Source of the DNA: Chloroflexota bacterium
GTDB taxonomy: Bacteria; Chloroflexota; Dehalococcoidia; CAUJGQ01
NCBI GenBank assembly: GCA_963170165.1
Contig: CAUJGQ010000047.1
Span: 1 to 64,000, forward strand
Direction of reading: 5' to 3'
Length of the DNA: 64,000 nucleotides
Part shown: positions 36,517 to 45,157 of the stretch, piece by piece
Layout: each line of letters opens with the position of its first letter
How positions within the stretch are numbered: the stretch's first letter is position 1
Translations under genes and position numbers: made by a program
The notes under the pieces: generated by a model
Told to the model about the DNA's origin: nothing
The model's database searches: none
The model's input: the letters and a program-made list of their open reading frames with translations, nothing else

Positions 36517-37445
36517 GTCAGCGACGGCAAGAGTCGCGCCGGGCCGAGCAGGACCGCCGCCGCGAGGAGCGCCGCAAGCAGCGCGTGGACCAGCGCCGCC
36601 AGCGCGCCACCTCCGGGCCAAGCACCGCCAGCGGCACACCCCTGGTCAACACGACCCAGACCGCCGCGCAGCGCGTGGCCAAGATGAGCAAGTCCGCGCC
36701 CGCCAGACCGCCACGCCGCATCAAGCCGCTGTGGATCGCCGGCGGCGTGGGTGGGGGCCTGGTGCTGGCCGCCGTCGCGCTGTGGTTCTTCACGGTCAAG
36801 GCATCGCCGCTGCCGGGCGAGAAGTTCGAATCCAACGGCAACGAGCACGTTCAGCAAGGCGGCGCGCACGGCTCCTACTTCTCCAACCCGCCCACATCCG
36901 GCTGGCATCTGGAGGAGATCCCCCGCCCCGGCATCTACGACCAGCCGCGCAGCCCGGAATCGCTGGGCCATCACATGGAGCACGGCGGTATCTGGGTGCT
37001 GTACCGGCCCGACACCGACCAGGCGACGATCAAGCAGTTGCAGGAACTCGTGCAGCAGCGACTGGACGACAAGAAGCCGGTATCGCTCGCCCCGTACCCG
37101 GCGCCCGGGTACGCCGTGCCCGAAAAGCCGATTAATGTCATCGCCTGGCAGTACCTCCTGGCGATGGACAGTGTCGATGCAGGCAAGATCAATGACTTCA
37201 TCGACCGCCACGCCTGCCGCTACATCCCGGAGGCCAGCGGCTACGGCTGCCCGGCCACCGTACGCGGCAGCACTGGTCCGGCCAAGGACGCCGGCGGCGA
37301 GGGCTTCAACCCGGCCGCGGCGGGCGCGACGCCGGCCCCCGGTGCCTCGGCAGTCCCGGGCGGCGCCTCTGGTCCCACTCCCGCCCCGGGCGCGGTGATG
37401 ACCCGCACGGCCACGCCGTCGCCGGCCGCCACGCCGGCTCGGTAG
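36513..37445 (+). CDS. DUF3105 membrane-anchored protein
   Basis: A 310-residue protein with a very basic cytoplasmic N-terminus (RRQESRRAEQDRRREER), one membrane helix at 74-94, and an outside DUF3105 domain: FSNPPTSGWHLEE, ESLGHHMEHGGIWVLYR, then INVIAWQYLLAMD. The His-rich HHMEHGG motif may bind metal. The last 60 residues are a Pro/Ala/Thr-rich tail. The start overlaps the kinase stop by four bases. The function of DUF3105 is unknown. Confidence 0.85.
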   Translation: MSQRRQESRRAEQDRRREERRKQRVDQRRQRATSGPSTASGTPLVNTTQTAAQRVAKMSKSAPARPPRRIKPLWIAGGVGGGLVLAAVALWFFTVKASPLPGEKFESNGNEHVQQGGAHGSYFSNPPTSGWHLEEIPRPGIYDQPRSPESLGHHMEHGGIWVLYRPDTDQATIKQLQELVQQRLDDKKPVSLAPYPAPGYAVPEKPINVIAWQYLLAMDSVDAGKINDFIDRHACRYIPEASGYGCPATVRGSTGPAKDAGGEGFNPAAAGATPAPGASAVPGGASGPTPAPGAVMTRTATPSPAATPAR

Positions 37446-37470
37446 CCGGCGCCAGCTGGGCAGATCTTGC

Positions 37471-37500
37471 GGGCCCCCTCGCCCTACTGGCAGGGGGCCT
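37471..37500 (+). terminator. Strong hairpin after the DUF3105 gene
   Basis: GGCCCCCT (37472-37479) pairs perfectly with AGGGGGCC (37492-37499) across a 12-base loop, 26 bases after the stop codon. There is no T-run, so it may be an imperfect or Rho-assisted terminator. Confidence 0.45.
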
Positions 37501-37602
37501 CGCCGCCAGCCGGCGCTTCGCCCCATGCCACAACCTGGGATACCATGACCACCACTGCCGCCCGGACCCGGGCGTGAAGCCTTTACCCAGGAGCAACCAA
37601 CC

Positions 37603-39123
37603 ATGGTCACGATCCGCGTTGCCCAGGCCGCCATCACCGCGTTCCAGAGCAAGGCCATCGTCGTCAACCACTTCGAGGGCGTCAGTGTGCCGGGTGGTGG
37701 TACGGGCGCGGTTGATGAGGCACTGGGCGGGCAGATCAGCCGCCTGATCGCCGAGGGGGAGATCACCGGCAAGCGCGGCGAGATCACCCGCTTGCAAGCA
37801 GATGGCAAGCTAACCGCTGCCCGCGTGATCGTCCTCGGCCTGGGCAAGCGCGAGAAGTTCGATCTCGACACCGTGCGCGACCTGACGGCAGACTTGTGCC
37901 GCTACCTGCGTCGCACGAACATCGATGAGGCGGCCAGCATCGTCCACGGCGCCGGCAGCGGCGGGCTCGATCCGGCCGCCTGCGCTCAGGCCATGGCCGA
38001 AGGCGCCGTACTCGGCCTGTACACCTTCACCCGCCACAAGAGCAAGGTGGAGGACAACAAGCAGTTGAACGCGCTGACCCTCGTCGAGAGCGACGCAACC
38101 AAGCTGGCGGCGCTGGAGGTGGGGGTGACGCGCGGCGTGATCACCGCCGAGGCGGCCAACTTCGCACGCGACCTGGAGAACGAGCCCTCCAACTTCATGA
38201 CCCCTACCGACCTGGCCGCTGCCGCCCGTCAGGCCGCCGACGAGGCCGGCCTGGAGTGTGTGATCCTCGACCGCGAGGAGATGATCGAGCTGGGTATGGG
38301 CGGCTTGCTCGGTGTAGCGCAGGGCAGCCACCAGCCGCCGAAGTTCATTGTCCTCCACTACAAGGGCGATCCCACCACCGACAAGGCTATCGGCTTCGTC
38401 GGCAAGGGTATCACCTTCGACACCGGCGGCATCTCGATCAAGCCGGCGGCAGGCATGGAAGAGATGAAGGGCGACATGAGCGGTGCCGCCACCGTGATCG
38501 CGACACTGCGCGCCCTGGGCAAGCTCGGACCGCGCATCAACGTGACCGGTATCGCCTGCTGCACCGAGAACATGCCCAGCGGCAGCGCCATCAAGCCCGG
38601 CGACGTACTGCGCGCCATGAACGGCAAGACCATGGAGGTGGTCAACACCGACGCCGAGGGCCGCTTGGTCCTCTCCGACGGCCTCTCCTATGCCGTCAAG
38701 CTCGAGCTGTCGCCGATCGTCGATATCGCCACCCTCACTGGCGCCATCTCCGTTGCACTGGGTAACGTCGCCATGGGCGTGATGAGCAACAACGATGCGC
38801 TGGTGGAGGAGCTGCGCGCCGCCGCCACCCAGGCCGGCGAGAAGATGTGGCAGTTGCCGATGTTCGAGGAGTACAAGGAGCAGATCCGCTCCGAGGTGGC
38901 AGACATGAAGAACACCGGCGGCCGCCCCGCCGGCTCCATCACCGCCGCCTGGTTCCTGCGCGAGTTCGTCGATGACACCCCCTGGGCACACATCGACATG
39001 GCCGGCGTGGACAACTACGAGCGCGAAAAGGGCGTGCTGGTGAAGGGCGCCAGCGGCATCCCCGTCCGCACGCTCGTTGCCTTCGCCCTGGCCAAGGCGG
39101 CCGTGCCGGCGGCGGCCAAGTAG
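37603..39123 (+). CDS. pepA: Leucyl aminopeptidase (M17)
   Basis: A 506-residue cytosolic aminopeptidase with a two-metal site. The signature NTDAEGRL is at 348-355; metal and catalytic residues are in GKGITFDTGGISIK, MKGDMSGAA and IDMAGV. An N-terminal M17 domain (1-165) is complete. The start at 37603 follows CAGGAG. The next gene begins on the last base of its stop, so they share a transcript. A likely -10 TACCAT lies near 37536 with a leader of about 55 bases. Confidence 0.95.
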   Translation: MVTIRVAQAAITAFQSKAIVVNHFEGVSVPGGGTGAVDEALGGQISRLIAEGEITGKRGEITRLQADGKLTAARVIVLGLGKREKFDLDTVRDLTADLCRYLRRTNIDEAASIVHGAGSGGLDPAACAQAMAEGAVLGLYTFTRHKSKVEDNKQLNALTLVESDATKLAALEVGVTRGVITAEAANFARDLENEPSNFMTPTDLAAAARQAADEAGLECVILDREEMIELGMGGLLGVAQGSHQPPKFIVLHYKGDPTTDKAIGFVGKGITFDTGGISIKPAAGMEEMKGDMSGAATVIATLRALGKLGPRINVTGIACCTENMPSGSAIKPGDVLRAMNGKTMEVVNTDAEGRLVLSDGLSYAVKLELSPIVDIATLTGAISVALGNVAMGVMSNNDALVEELRAAATQAGEKMWQLPMFEEYKEQIRSEVADMKNTGGRPAGSITAAWFLREFVDDTPWAHIDMAGVDNYEREKGVLVKGASGIPVRTLVAFALAKAAVPAAAK

Positions 39124-39878
39124 TGCAGCAGCCACCGGGCGCCCGGTTCGCCGTAGCCGCCTGCCTTGCTGCCGTGGTGTTGCTGGCAGCGGCCTGTGGC
39201 GGCGAGTCGAAGCAGAGCGTCCGCCGGCCCACCGCCACCCCGGCCGAGCCCGCTCTGCCGGCGGCCACGCCCTCCGCCGCCGGCATTGCCGCCACCCCGC
39301 AGGCGGCATCAGTAACGCCCAACCCCGCGCAGGCAGCCGAAGCACTGCTGGCACGCGTGACGCTCTTCGCGACGGACCTACCGCCGGGATACGGTACCGG
39401 TCAGCCCCGCTTCGAGAGTTCAGAGGCAACCGCATCCCGTGCCCCAGACCGAGACGCCTTTCTGCGCGATGCCACAGCCCGGGGCCGCCTGGGCATGGCC
39501 GTCGTGGACTTTCTCTCCATGCCGCTCGACCAGGGTGGCGCGTACTTGTTTGTGGCCCGCATCGCCTTCGCAGCCGAGAGTGGCGCGCGGGCACAGATGA
39601 CCGCTTTTCAGGATGGTGGTCTGCCCGCCGTGCGCGCCGCGCTTGGTGACACCGGCGTGCCTGCCCTGCCCGGCGAAGCTCGGCTCAGACCAGCGGATGG
39701 CGCGGGCGAACAGGCGGTCAGCGCCGAGCTGCCGCCGGCACGAGACGCCGGAATCCCCGCCGGCCGTGGGCTTGCGTTTCGACGTGGCCGGATCGTGATC
39801 ATCCTGATCGGGCGCAACGTCCCCGATCTCGTTCAACCAGCGCAGATTCTGGATAGCCGCGCCGTCGCGGCACAGTAG
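39123..39878 (+). CDS. Lipoprotein of unknown function
   Basis: A 251-residue predicted lipoprotein. The signal peptide ends in the lipobox LAAAC (Cys25). An Ala/Pro/Thr-rich linker (30-80) is followed by a folded region (85-250) with no recognised domain. The GTG start overlaps the pepA stop by one base, so translation is coupled. It would be anchored outside the membrane. Codon use matches neighbours. Confidence 0.75.
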   Translation: MQQPPGARFAVAACLAAVVLLAAACGGESKQSVRRPTATPAEPALPAATPSAAGIAATPQAASVTPNPAQAAEALLARVTLFATDLPPGYGTGQPRFESSEATASRAPDRDAFLRDATARGRLGMAVVDFLSMPLDQGGAYLFVARIAFAAESGARAQMTAFQDGGLPAVRAALGDTGVPALPGEARLRPADGAGEQAVSAELPPARDAGIPAGRGLAFRRGRIVIILIGRNVPDLVQPAQILDSRAVAAQ

Positions 39879-39957
39879 CGGGCAGCTTCGCAGATTTGCG
39901 CCGCCCGCCCAGCGGCGCTACAACAGGATCAACCGATGGCCAAAGCAGGAGCGCGAT

Positions 39958-40509
39958 GTGACACGTTGGGCAATGCTGGCGGGCGTGACCATCCTGGTAC
40001 TGGCGCTGGCACTGCCGGCCGGCGTGGTGCGGGCAGAGGCATCCCGAGAGGTGGCCGGCCACCGGCTGACGCTATGGTTTGAGACCACGCCGGTCTACCC
40101 CGAAGAACGCAACGCCATGTTTGTCCGCGTGCAGACGGCAGAGGGTGCTCCGGTTGAGGGGCTGGCAGACGGCAACCTGCGCCTGCGCATCGGCATCCCC
40201 AACCAGGTCACCGAAACGCTGGCGATGGAGGCACTCCCCGGCCAGCCGGGCGTATACCGCGTCGATATTCTCCTGCCCCGCGCCGCGCCGTACACCATGC
40301 AGGTGCTGGCCCGCATCGGTGGCGCCGCTATCGACGAGACGTTCATCACCGGCCGGGAACTGGATAAGGTGATAGTCCGTGACCGTCAGTACCCGCGCGG
40401 CGCCGAGTGGGCGGTGATCATCACCTTCGGCGGCTATCTGGTCGGGCTGGCATTCCTGCTCATTCGCTCGGCGATCAAGCGCCGCCGCCGCACCGCATTC
40501 GGCCACTAG
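39958..40509 (+). CDS. Exported Ig-like protein with C-terminal membrane anchor
   Basis: A 183-residue protein: signal peptide 1-25, an outside beta-sandwich-like domain (30-140) that resembles YtkA/FixH-like domains (LTLWFETTPVYPEERNAMF; GQPGVYRVDILLPRAAPYTM split), and a single C-terminal helix (150-170) followed by basic residues. GTG start with GGAG about seven bases upstream. It may take part in copper or respiratory-chain assembly if the YtkA likeness holds, but that is weak. Confidence 0.65.
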   Translation: MTRWAMLAGVTILVLALALPAGVVRAEASREVAGHRLTLWFETTPVYPEERNAMFVRVQTAEGAPVEGLADGNLRLRIGIPNQVTETLAMEALPGQPGVYRVDILLPRAAPYTMQVLARIGGAAIDETFITGRELDKVIVRDRQYPRGAEWAVIITFGGYLVGLAFLLIRSAIKRRRRTAFGH

Positions 40510-40855
40510 CGCCCCACTCACCCAGGCCGGTTCACTTCGGAGCATCGGGGTTGCGGAGGTCCCGCCCCGGCCGGTGTGGCACGGCCGCGTCTCCCACGCT
40601 GCGTTCGCTTCTGCCGCCCTCACCAAGGCGGCAGTGCAGGCGCCGGTTGGGTGAACGAGCGGCGCGCCGTCGCGTTCCCCCTGCGCGGGAGGGATGGCCG
40701 GATGGGGGTGAAGGGGCTGCCGTCGCTCTGGCCGCATCGCGCTCCCGCCAAGGGCCAAGCGCGTAGCGGGCTTGGGCTGCCGTGGCCATCCTGCGATACT
40801 GGCGCGGACGGGCGGTACTGCGGCGTCCGCCGATATCACCAAGGGAGGGCCGCCC
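40510..40855. other. Intergenic region with several hairpins, no gene
   Basis: No supported gene in 346 bases. It holds a perfect stem CTGCCGCC/GGCGGCAG (40611-40618 with 40627-40634), a CCAAGC/GCTTGG stem near 40757-40775, and G-run/C-run blocks (GGGAGGGA, GGGGGTGAAGGGG) that look like a degenerate dispersed intergenic repeat. The 3' end carries a possible -10 (GATACT, 40795-40800) and the GGGAGG ribosome site of the next gene. Confidence 0.5.
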
Positions 40856-42229
40856 ATGACCGCCACCGGCATTCACTGGGACACCATCCGAGACGAAGCC
40901 GTCACCTACCTGGGCGACCTGCTACGCATCGACACCACCAATCCACCCGGCAACGAGCGCGCCGCCGCCGAGTACCTGGCAGAGGTGCTGCGCCGCGAGG
41001 GCATCGAGCCGCAGTTGTTCGAGCCGGAGCCGGAGCGCGTCTCGCTGGTGGCGCGGCTGGCGGGCACGGGCGAACGCGGTCCGCTGCTGTTGCAGGGGCA
41101 TACCGACGTCGTCCCCGCCAATCCGGATGAATGGAGCCGGCCGCCCTTTTCCGGCGAAATCGCTGATGGCTGCGTTTGGGGCCGCGGGGCGCTGGACATG
41201 AAGGGCACCGTCGTCATGCAACTGATGGCGCTGCTGCTGGTCAAGCGTTTGGGGCTGCGCCCGCGCGGAGACATCATCTTTGCCGCCGTGGCGGACGAGG
41301 AGGCGGGCGGCTTTGTCGGAGCAGGCTGGCTGGTAGACCATCATCCGGATCTGGTACGCGCCGAAGTGGCGCTGGGCGAGGTGGGCGGCTTCACCGTCTT
41401 CATTGGTGACCGCCGCTTCTATCCGATCCAGGTGGCGGAGAAGATCGGCAACAGCCTGAACGTCACCGTGCGCGGTGCCTCCGGTCACGGGAGCCAGCCC
41501 ATCCGTGACGGAGCTATGGCGAAGGCGGGTGAGGTGCTGCGGCGGTTGACCGACAACCGCCTTGGTCACCACGTCCATCCTGCTGCCGAGGCGTTCGTAC
41601 GCGGCCTGGCGCAGGCGCAGCCGGAGCTGCTGGGGCTGCTGGACGAACGCCGCGCCGCCGCCGTGCTGGCGGAGATGGGCGCCGACGCCCGCCACTTCGA
41701 GGCGATGCTACACAACACGGCCAGTCCCACCATCATCAGCGGCGGCAACAAGGGCAACGTCATCCCCGGCAGTGTCGAGATCACCGTCGATGGTCGCATC
41801 ATCCCCGGTCAGACGCCGGAGTCGTTCTTGGCCGAGGTGCGCGCACTGCTGGGCGAGGAGGCCGAGGTCGTGGCGCGACGGACCATCGCCGGCGATAGCG
41901 CCACCGCCGAACAGCAGGCGCAGCGCGCGGTGCAGGCGGCCGGCATCCCGCCCACCACCGAGGCGCCGGTGAACGAGTTCTTTGCCCAGTTCCAGCCGAT
42001 CATCGACGAGCTGGACCCCGGCGCGCTGGTCGTGCCGTACCTGATGCCGGCCGTCACCGACGCCCGCTGGTTCGCCCGCCTGGGCACGCCCACCTACGGC
42101 TTCGGCCCGGTGAAGCTGACGCCGGATCTGCCCTTCTGGACCCTGTTCCACAGCGCCGACGAGCGCATCCCCATCGACGGCCTGCTGTCCGGCACACGCG
42201 CCATCTTCCGCGTGCTGGAGCGGTGGTAG
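40856..42229 (+). CDS. M20-family metallopeptidase / deacylase
   Basis: A 457-residue ArgE/DapE/CPG2-type hydrolase. Metal ligands are visible: His in LQGHTDVVPAN, Asp in GALDMKGT, the Glu pair in ADEEAGG, and His in LFHSADERIP. The lid domain spans about 190-330 (KIGNSLNVTVRGASGHGSQP). ATG at 40856 follows GGGAGG. The substrate is uncertain; similar proteins cleave N-acyl amino acids or dipeptides. Confidence 0.9.
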   Translation: MTATGIHWDTIRDEAVTYLGDLLRIDTTNPPGNERAAAEYLAEVLRREGIEPQLFEPEPERVSLVARLAGTGERGPLLLQGHTDVVPANPDEWSRPPFSGEIADGCVWGRGALDMKGTVVMQLMALLLVKRLGLRPRGDIIFAAVADEEAGGFVGAGWLVDHHPDLVRAEVALGEVGGFTVFIGDRRFYPIQVAEKIGNSLNVTVRGASGHGSQPIRDGAMAKAGEVLRRLTDNRLGHHVHPAAEAFVRGLAQAQPELLGLLDERRAAAVLAEMGADARHFEAMLHNTASPTIISGGNKGNVIPGSVEITVDGRIIPGQTPESFLAEVRALLGEEAEVVARRTIAGDSATAEQQAQRAVQAAGIPPTTEAPVNEFFAQFQPIIDELDPGALVVPYLMPAVTDARWFARLGTPTYGFGPVKLTPDLPFWTLFHSADERIPIDGLLSGTRAIFRVLERW

Positions 42230-42285
42230 ATGCCACAGGGTGAGCGGGTAGCCTGCGGTGTCACTGCTATCTGAACGTTGCCGTC

Positions 42286-43470
42286 TCAGATCACGCCGTC
42301 TATCCGCAATCGCTCGATCTGCTCCCACGTGTAGCCGAGGGCGAGCAGCGTCGCTTCGGTGTGCTGGCCCAGTTCGGGGGCAGGGCGCACCGGATCGGGC
42401 GGTGTGCCGGAGAGATGGATGGGAATACCGTACGTACGGAGCACGCCCAAGTTGGGATGGTCAACGGTGGTGAGGTAGCCATTTGCGAGCACCTGCGGGT
42501 CTTCGGCGATGGCGCGGTAATCGTTGACGGGGCCACAGGGGACATCGCAGGCCACCAGCCGTGCCAGCCACTCGGCGGCGGGGCGCTGGGCAAAGCGCTC
42601 CTCCAGCAGCGTCTCTAACTCGGCAGCGTTGCGGTCACGATCCCACGGGCCGGCAAAGCGGGCGTCTGCCTCCAGGTCAGGAAGATCGAGCGCACGGCAC
42701 AGCCCCGGCCACATCTTCGGATCCACAGCGGCGATCGCTACCCAGCCGTCACTGGCCTGGTAGTGGCTGTACGTGGGGCTGCGCCGCCAACGCGCCCGCC
42801 CCTGACGGCCAGAGTACAAGTAGCGGGTGATCTGCCGCCCCTGGAGCGCCAGCATCGAGCCAAGCAGCGAGACTTCGATGTGCTGCCCCTCGCCGTTCTT
42901 CTCCCGCGCCAGCAGCGCCGCCGTGATGCCGTAGGCAAACAGCATTGCGCTGACCTGATCGGCCATCCCCGGCAGCCCGGGCTGCGGATCGCGGCCGGAT
43001 TGCGGCCCGCCTGCCTGCTCCACCATCAGGCCGCTCACCGCCTGGGCGATATGGTCGTAACCCGGCCGGCGGGCGTCGGGGCCGGCCGGTCCGAAAGCGG
43101 AGGCGGAGGCATACACCAGCCGCGGCAGGCGGGCATGCACGGCAGGGTAGCCGAAGCCGAGACGATCCATCACGCCGGGGCGAAAGTTCTCGACCAGCAC
43201 ATCGGACTGCGCCAGCAGCGCCCACACGATCTCCTGGGCCTCGGGACGGCGCAGATCAAGAGTGATGGAGCGCTTGCCACGGTTGTAGGACTCGAAGTAG
43301 GGGGAGAAGCCGTCCGGCAGCCCCTCCATCCGCCGGCCGATCTCGCCGTCGCCCCGCTCCTCGACCTTGGTGACCTCCGCGCCGAGGTCGGCCAGCAGCG
43401 TCGTGGCGAAGGGCCCTTGCTGGTAGCGGGTGAAGTCCAGCACACGGATGCCGTCCAGCGGTCCAGCCAT
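42286..43470 (-). CDS. CaiB/BaiF-family CoA transferase (copy 1)
   Basis: A 394-residue class-III CoA transferase that moves CoA between carboxylic acids. The N-terminus PLDGIRVLDFTRYQQGP and NFRPGVMDRLG are typical, and the catalytic Asp139 is in RPGYDHIAQAVSG. It begins four bases after the enoyl-CoA hydratase stop, so the two are an operon. A close paralogue lies at 46625-47803. Substrate unknown. Confidence 0.92.
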   Translation of the reverse strand: MAGPLDGIRVLDFTRYQQGPFATTLLADLGAEVTKVEERGDGEIGRRMEGLPDGFSPYFESYNRGKRSITLDLRRPEAQEIVWALLAQSDVLVENFRPGVMDRLGFGYPAVHARLPRLVYASASAFGPAGPDARRPGYDHIAQAVSGLMVEQAGGPQSGRDPQPGLPGMADQVSAMLFAYGITAALLAREKNGEGQHIEVSLLGSMLALQGRQITRYLYSGRQGRARWRRSPTYSHYQASDGWVAIAAVDPKMWPGLCRALDLPDLEADARFAGPWDRDRNAAELETLLEERFAQRPAAEWLARLVACDVPCGPVNDYRAIAEDPQVLANGYLTTVDHPNLGVLRTYGIPIHLSGTPPDPVRPAPELGQHTEATLLALGYTWEQIERLRIDGVI

Positions 43471-43474
43471 GGTC

Positions 43475-44266
43475 TTACCGTCCCTGCCACACTGGCTCGC
43501 GCCGCTCCTTGAAGGCGGCGGCGCCCTCCAGCACGTCCTCGGTTTCTAGCATGGCGTTGTAGAACTGCCCTTCCAGCCGCATCCCCTCGCGGAAGGTCAT
43601 ATCGAGGCCACCGCGGTAGGCGGCCTCCTTGGTGGCGCGCACCGCCAGCGGGCCGTTCTTGCAGATCCGCTCGGCCCAGTCGAAGGCCGTTGTGAGTAGT
43701 TCCGGCTGCGGCACGACCTTGTTGACGAGGCCGATACGCTCGCACTCGCCGGCGCTGATGTGGTCGCCGAGCAGCAGCAACTCCAGCGCCTTGGCGAAGG
43801 GCACGTAGCGCGTCAGCCGCTGCGTCTGCCCGCCGCCGCCGAGCAGATTGCGCTTAACAGCCATGCTGCCCAGCCGCGCCGTATCGGCAGCAATACGCAG
43901 ATCGCAGGCCAGTGCCAGAGCGAAGCCGCCGGCCAGCGCGTAGCCATTGATCGCGCCGATCACCGGCTTCCAGATACCCTCAGGCGTGTAGTGCACCTCG
44001 CGCGGTGGCACGACCTCGCCCTGTGCTTTCCTGGCACGATGGTACTCCGGCGAGCCGGGGGCGCCGGCCAGCAGGTCTCGCCCCGAGCAGAAGGCACGGT
44101 CGCCAACGCCGGTGATGATCGCCACCCAGATGCCGTTGTCGTCGCGCACCCGCCGCCAGTACTCGGACAGCTGGTCCATCATCTGCGCGTCGAGCGCGTT
44201 CATCTTCTCCGGGCGGTTGAGGGTGAGCAGCGCCACCCGTCCGCGCATCTCGAAGTCCACCGGCAT
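43475..44266 (-). CDS. Enoyl-CoA hydratase/isomerase
   Basis: A 263-residue crotonase-fold protein. Oxyanion-hole segments FCSGRDLLAG and GYALAGGFALALACDLRIAA are present, then LGGGGQTQRLTRYVP. The start at 44266 has a GAGGAG site; longer forms run into the divergent SDR promoter. It precedes the CaiB gene by four bases. The operon probably degrades or isomerises an acyl-CoA. Confidence 0.9.
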   Translation of the reverse strand: MPVDFEMRGRVALLTLNRPEKMNALDAQMMDQLSEYWRRVRDDNGIWVAIITGVGDRAFCSGRDLLAGAPGSPEYHRARKAQGEVVPPREVHYTPEGIWKPVIGAINGYALAGGFALALACDLRIAADTARLGSMAVKRNLLGGGGQTQRLTRYVPFAKALELLLLGDHISAGECERIGLVNKVVPQPELLTTAFDWAERICKNGPLAVRATKEAAYRGGLDMTFREGMRLEGQFYNAMLETEDVLEGAAAFKERREPVWQGR

Positions 44267-44368
44267 GTCTGATCTCTCCTCGCTGACCGCGGCACGCTCA
44301 GCCATGCCGCGCTGCCCGTGGTGTAGGATAGGCTGCCAGTGGCACAGGGGGAACAGCGTGGGGGAACG

Positions 44369-45157
44369 ATGCGCATCAGCGGCAGCGTGGCGATGGTGAC
44401 GGGGGCGTCGCGCGGCATCGGCAAGGAGACGGCAAGAGCGCTGGCAGCGGGCGGCGCCGCGGTGGCGCTGGTAGCGCGCAACCAGGAGCACCTGGAGTCG
44501 CTGGTTGCAGAGCTGCGCCCGGGCCGCGCCTGTGCGATCCCCGCTGACCTGACCGATACCCGCCAGTGCCGCATCGCTTTCGAGACCGCCATCAATCGCT
44601 TCGGCCGGGTGGATATCCTTGTCAACAACGCGGGGATGGCGGATGGCGGTGACCTGCTGACACAGCCGGTGGAGGATCTGGCGCGGATCGTCGATGTCAA
44701 CTTCCGCGCACCGGTGGTGCTCACCCGCCTGGCGGCTGAGCGAATGGCTGCGCAGGGCGGCGGCCACATCGTCAACGTCTCTTCGCTGGCAGGGGTGACG
44801 GGCATTCCCGGAGCCGCAACGTACGCCGGCACGAAAGCAGCGCTTCGGCTATTCACCAGCTCACTACGCGTGGAACTGAACGAGCAAGGAATCTATCTCA
44901 CTGATGTCGTGCTCGGCTTTGTCAAGACCGGCATGCTGGAGCAGGTGGAAAACAGCTCGCGCGTCGGTACGCTGTTCAACCGCGCCCGCCGCTTGCGGCT
45001 GATGCACGACACACCGGCGCCGGTGGTGGCCCGGGCCATCGTCGATGCCATTGAGGCGCGGCAGACGGTGGTGGTGATCCCCGGCTACGCCCGGCTGCTG
45101 TATCTGCCGCTCCAGGGGCTCTCGCGCCGGTTCGTGCAGTGGCTCACGCCAAGCTGA
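44369..45157 (+). CDS. Short-chain dehydrogenase/reductase
   Basis: A 262-residue classical SDR. NAD(P) motif TGASRGIG at 11-18, NNAG near 88, catalytic Ser in VSSLAG and YAGTK (YxxxK). ATG at 44369 follows GTGGGGGA. It is divergent from the hydratase-CaiB operon; TAGGAT on the plus strand (44324-44329) and TATCCT on the minus strand (44330-44325) overlap, so the two promoters may compete. The 3' end overlaps the convergent GT-C gene by 14 bases. Confidence 0.9.
   Translation: MRISGSVAMVTGASRGIGKETARALAAGGAAVALVARNQEHLESLVAELRPGRACAIPADLTDTRQCRIAFETAINRFGRVDILVNNAGMADGGDLLTQPVEDLARIVDVNFRAPVVLTRLAAERMAAQGGGHIVNVSSLAGVTGIPGAATYAGTKAALRLFTSSLRVELNEQGIYLTDVVLGFVKTGMLEQVENSSRVGTLFNRARRLRLMHDTPAPVVARAIVDAIEARQTVVVIPGYARLLYLPLQGLSRRFVQWLTPS

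Noticed and set aside
37810-39594. A 594-codon minus-strand open frame opposite the aminopeptidase
   Set aside because: Low-information Gly/His/Arg-rich translation, no ribosome site; shadow of pepA.
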